Position numbers and translations under genes: made by a program. Below the pieces are notes generated by a model. That model saw nothing but the letters and a program-made list of their open reading frames with translations, did no database searches and was not told the origin of the DNA. A stretch of DNA of 64,000 nt from NCBI GenBank assembly GCA_963931925.1, contig OZ007579.1, positions 45,244,565-45,308,564 on the forward strand, read 5' to 3'. Shown in pieces: positions 61,095-64,000 of this stretch. The stretch's first letter is position 1; each line of letters begins with the position of its first letter. Source of the DNA: Onchidella celtica. Lineage: Eukaryota > Mollusca > Gastropoda > Systellommatophora > Onchidiidae.

Positions 61095-62289
61095 TGTCAC
61101 GATTAAGGTTGATGACCTTGTACGCCACGAGTATAGAGGGGGTAAACTTAGTAGGGGAGAAGGGGAGTTTTAAAGTTGTTGTCTAGCATGAAAGATTACT
61201 ATCACGAGGAAGGTCGGTGGCCTTGTGCGCCACGAGTCTCGGGGGGTGAGCTTAGCAGGGGAAAACACTGTTTTTAGCATTGTTGACGAGCGTGAAAAGA
61301 TACACACGACTCGCTTTAAACTAGTCGCGTGTGCAAAAACCTCGGGAGTATAAATGGAGGAAAAGCTCGACACACGTGGTTCCCAAGTTATTCAGTCCCA
61401 GAGGAAGACGGAGAGAGAAGCGGTCCGGGCGACAGGTGGAAGGTCGTGCCAGTGGGGACCAGAGGTGTTATAGTGAGGGATCTATGAGGTTCCCAAAGTT
61501 ATTCAGTCCCAGAGGAAGACGTAGAGAGAAGTGGTCCGGGCGACAAGTGGAAGGTCGTGCCAGTGGGGACCAGAAGTGTTAGGTGTGTGAGGGATCTATG
61601 ATGTTCCCAGTTATTACTCAATAAGCAGAATTTATCGGTCCGGGCGACAAGTGGAAGGTCGTGCCATGGGGACCAGAAGTTAAGGAGTCCTGAGAATGGG
61701 AACCTTTCAGGAGCTCGTGATCTACGATGGCGGGTGTGAACCGTCTGTGTGCCATTCGTTTGCAGTTTAAAGAGTCCTGATGACGGGATGAGAACCTCTC
61801 AGGAGCTAGTGATCTACGATGGCGGGTGTGAACTGTGTTTTCTTATTCGTGCGAAGCCAGGGGCGTTTGTTTCCCCCTTTTATCGTTGAAGTTAGTGATC
61901 TAGGAAGGATCGTGTGAACTCTGGAGACGTGAAACTGCATCAGCGAGGAGAGCAGCTGTTGACAGAGACTATTGAGTATACGTAATTAAGTTTATGGACA
62001 AAGGGGTTAGATCTAGATGTGAGTTGGGAGTAGAGAATAGCCATGATCCCCAAGAGTGAATTTCAAATATGTTTTTGTGATTATGTATGTGATTATCATG
62101 AGTTGAATGTTTTGGCATAAGTTTTGTCATACATTTAGTATTAAATATCGTTTAACTTAAATTTCACTCCATGTGTCCGTTGATCGCTGGTCTGCTTGCT
62201 TGGCTTGTTAGCTGGGTTTGAAAGAAAAAATAAGTTAGGTACTCATCACACACGTGGTGGTGACAATCTTCACGTACGTGATCGTGACA
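61095..62289 (+). repeat. LTR of the second element
   Basis: 1,195 bp. Starts TGTCACGATTAAGG, ends GATCGTGACA. Holds three internal tandem arrays: a ~66-bp pair (61098 and 61191, GGTYGRTGRCCTTGTRCGCC), a ~110-bp unit present 2.7 times (61373-61680, TTATTCAGTCCCAGAGGAAG, GGTCCGGGCGACA), and a ~110-bp pair with GATCTACGATGGCGGGTGTG (61690-61835). Confidence 0.8.
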
Positions 62290-62291
62290 AT

Positions 62292-62309
62292 TGGGGGCTC
62301 GTCCGGGAT
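62292..62309 (+). other. primer-binding site, tRNA-Pro
   Basis: TGGGGGCTCGTCCGGGAT, two bases after the LTR, is identical to the 18-nt proline-tRNA primer site known from murine gammaretroviruses and many other LTR elements. Confidence 0.88.
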
Positions 62310-62588
62310 CTAAATCTGATTTGAATTGATAGGATCTGACTCGTCCGGGATCTGAAATTTTATAAACTGTTAGGACGTATATAACTCGTCCGGGATTTGA
62401 AATCATTGTGACATACGAGTAATTGATGTGAATTGTTAGGACGTGAATCGTCCGGGATCTAAATCATTGTGACATACGAGTAATTGATGTGAATTGATAG
62501 GACGTGAATCGTCCGGGATATAAACTGTCAGGACACAAAACGAGTGTTCCAAGTTGTAGAAATATTTTTGTAAGACAGACCAGCGGCC
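62310..62588 (+). repeat. leader with iterated TCGTCCGGGAT units
   Basis: TCGTCCGGGAT recurs at about 62342, 62381, 62447 and 62509 after the true primer site, within 40-65-bp units of GAATTGWTAGGACGTGAA, TCGTCCGGGAT, CTAAATCATTGTGACATACG. Confidence 0.85.
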
Positions 62589-62670
62589 ATGGAGATAAAT
62601 ACCTTTCTAACGTCACCGAGACCGGAGGATTTGTTAACCTTTAAGAAACCGGAGTTATTGACGATTAATA
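62589..62670 (+). CDS. start of gag (interrupted by LINE insertion)
   Basis: MEINTFLTSPRPEDLLTFKK opens a frame after the leader; a start followed by P..E.L..FKK.EL is usual for Gag of these elements. The frame enters the AT-rich tail of the inserted LINE after about 25 codons. Confidence 0.6.
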
Positions 62671-64000
62671 ATAATAATAATAATATATACATTTATATAG
62701 CGCCAGGACTAAAACATTAAAAGCTCTAGGCGCTGTACACAGTAAAAAATCATAAAAGCACATTCAAATAAACTTACACACACACAGACAAACTAGTTTT
62801 ATACATCCATAGCAAGCTATAAAATTCAGTTTTTAAAAAGAAATGTTTTTAACCTGTTTTTAAATATGTTTAGAGAGGCAGAATTTCGAACCTCTTGTGG
62901 TAAAGAATTCCACACACAGGGACCAAAACAACTAAAAGCTCTATCTCCATAATTTGATGTTTTACACCTGGGAACAACCAGTTTGTTTTCTGTAGTAGAT
63001 CTTAAAAATCTATCAGACTCATGTTTTTTCAAAAGTTCCGAAAGATAGGAAGGAGCTGAACCTTCAAGACATTTGTAAACCAAAACTGCAGCTTTAAATT
63101 TTATTCTGTTTTCAACAGTAAGCCAGTGAAGTTGGTCCATAAGGCTTGAGGCAGATTCTCTTTTTGATTTTCTAAAAATCAGTCTAGCTGCATTATTCTG
63201 AATTATCTGAAGGCGTTTTATTTTGTTGCTCGGAATTCCAAAGAGCAGAGAGTTACAATAATCAAGCTTTGAAAACATAAGTGAAGTGATAAGTATTCGA
63301 GTTGCCTCTTGGGATATGAATGGACGAATAGAGCTGATGTTTTTTAATTGAAACATTAATGATCGACATAATGAACTTATTTGATTTTCCATGCTGAGAT
63401 CTGATTCTAAAATTGTGCCTAAGTTTTTAACTTTATTCATGTTTGCTACAGTGCTTTCACCAAGATTTAATTTTACATTTTTAATTGCAGTAATTTTCTT
63501 TTCTTTCCAATAATCATAACTTCTGTTTTGTCTTCATTTAGCTTTAGTTTGTTTTGGTTCATCCATTCTTTTGTGTCCATAATACACTTTTCACTATCTT
63601 TTATAGCATTGTCAACATGACCTAAAGTCGTACCAGGGTGATATAGTTGGACATCATCAGCATACTGATGGTAATAAAAACCATGATCTTTAAAAATATT
63701 AGACAGGGGCCCAATGTACATAATAAAGAGAGTGGGACCTAAAACTGAGCCTTGTGGAACACCATATGGCAGTATGTATTCTTTTGATTTTATGTTATCT
63801 GTTACAACAATTTGTTTTCGGTCACATAGATAGGACCTGAACCATTTCAGAGCTATACCAGAGATCCCATAGGTTGCTTCTAATCTGCAAAGAATAATTT
63901 CATGATCTATAGTGTCGAAGGCAGCTGATAGATCAAGAATGTTTAAACACGAAACCAAGCCCTTGTCCAGTAATCCAAACAAATCATTAACAATCCTCAA
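62671..64000 (-). mobile_element. CR1/L2-like LINE, 3' part, minus strand
   Basis: The 3' end (left) has an (ATT)n tail, then TTTATATAGCGCC and a GGCGCTGTACA inverted partner, a hairpin-like 3' end. ORF2 runs leftward out of the window. Inserted into gag of the LTR element, in the opposite orientation. Confidence 0.85.
62826..64000 (-). pseudogene. LINE ORF2 fragment (RT domain), one frameshift
   Basis: 64000-63473 encodes LDLSAAFDTIDHEIIL, YGVPQGSVLGPTLF, QYADDVQLY and NEDKTEVMI. 63440-62826 encodes VKNLGTILES, LDYCNSLLFGIP, QNNAARLIFR, HWLTVENRIKFKAAV, ending RLKTFLFKN and stop. Both blocks belong to one RT of the CR1/L2/Rex1/jockey-like type. They are in different frames: around 63470-63500, in an A-rich AAAAGAAAATTA stretch, one base appears to have been lost or gained. 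No RNase H. The YADD active site is intact. Confidence 0.88.

Larger units (their letters stand above)
61095..62625 (+). mobile_element. 5' end of a second Ty3/gypsy-type LTR element
   Basis: LTR (61095-62289), proline-type primer site, leader and the start of gag are present. The element is interrupted at about 62671 by a LINE and leaves the window. It is a broken fossil as seen here. LTR termini TGTCACGAT/ATCGTGACA, length and primer type all resemble the element at 1-8292, so the two probably belong to related lineages. Confidence 0.8.

Noticed and set aside
61047-61140. Minus-strand tRNA gene candidate with GGTTCGATCCC
   Set aside because: T stem and acceptor do not pair, and the 5' half is LTR sequence; at best a SINE or tRNA remnant.

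Overview
This is eukaryotic, intron-bearing, AT-rich DNA dominated by transposable elements. A 12-exon gene with canonical GT/AG introns, an Ig-ApeC secreted protein, and several LINE and Ty3-type elements point to a lophotrochozoan, most likely a mollusc (perhaps a gastropod). The species cannot be named from the sequence alone.

Layout. 1-8292: an LTR retrotransposon of the Ty3/gypsy group, cut by the left window edge inside its 5' LTR. It looks whole and young, and its pol order is protease-integrase-RT-RNase H (Gmr1-like). It sits inside an older LINE whose RT/RNase H part continues at 8293-9975. 9976-13300: LINE tail, low-complexity DNA, a possible LTR remnant and a second LINE fragment. 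13454-14620 (-): an intronless coding region for a secreted protein with an Ig-like domain and an ApeC domain, probably an immune recognition protein. 14700-24500: repeats, including copy 1 of a 3.6-kb element with terminal inverted repeats (17410-21001). This copy carries a PIF/Harbinger-like MITE whose empty site is preserved in copy 2.

24545-56692 (+): the one clear housekeeping gene, an RCC1L (WBSCR16) homologue. Its 12 coding exons total 1,431 bp (476 aa) and are spread over 32 kb. Its introns hold a stacked set of insertions: a Tigger/pogo-like element in a 42-bp minisatellite, a 1.1-kb repeat ('A') in that element, and a 1.18-kb element with iterated inverted termini and an 8-bp target duplication in that repeat; inverted copy 2 of the 3.6-kb element; a solo LTR with a 5-bp duplication; a full-length 4.3-kb LINE with a 14-bp duplication that split another copy of 'A'; and a hAT-like MITE.

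56700-64000: a decayed duplicate of the last exon, LINE scraps, a minisatellite of small palindromes, and the 5' end of a second LTR element (LTR, proline-type primer site, start of gag). A CR1/L2-like LINE on the minus strand, running off the right edge, interrupts it.

The genes do not form an operon or pathway. The interest lies in the insertion history, which can be ordered from target duplications and empty sites inside the window, in the pol order of the LTR element, and in the Ig-ApeC protein.
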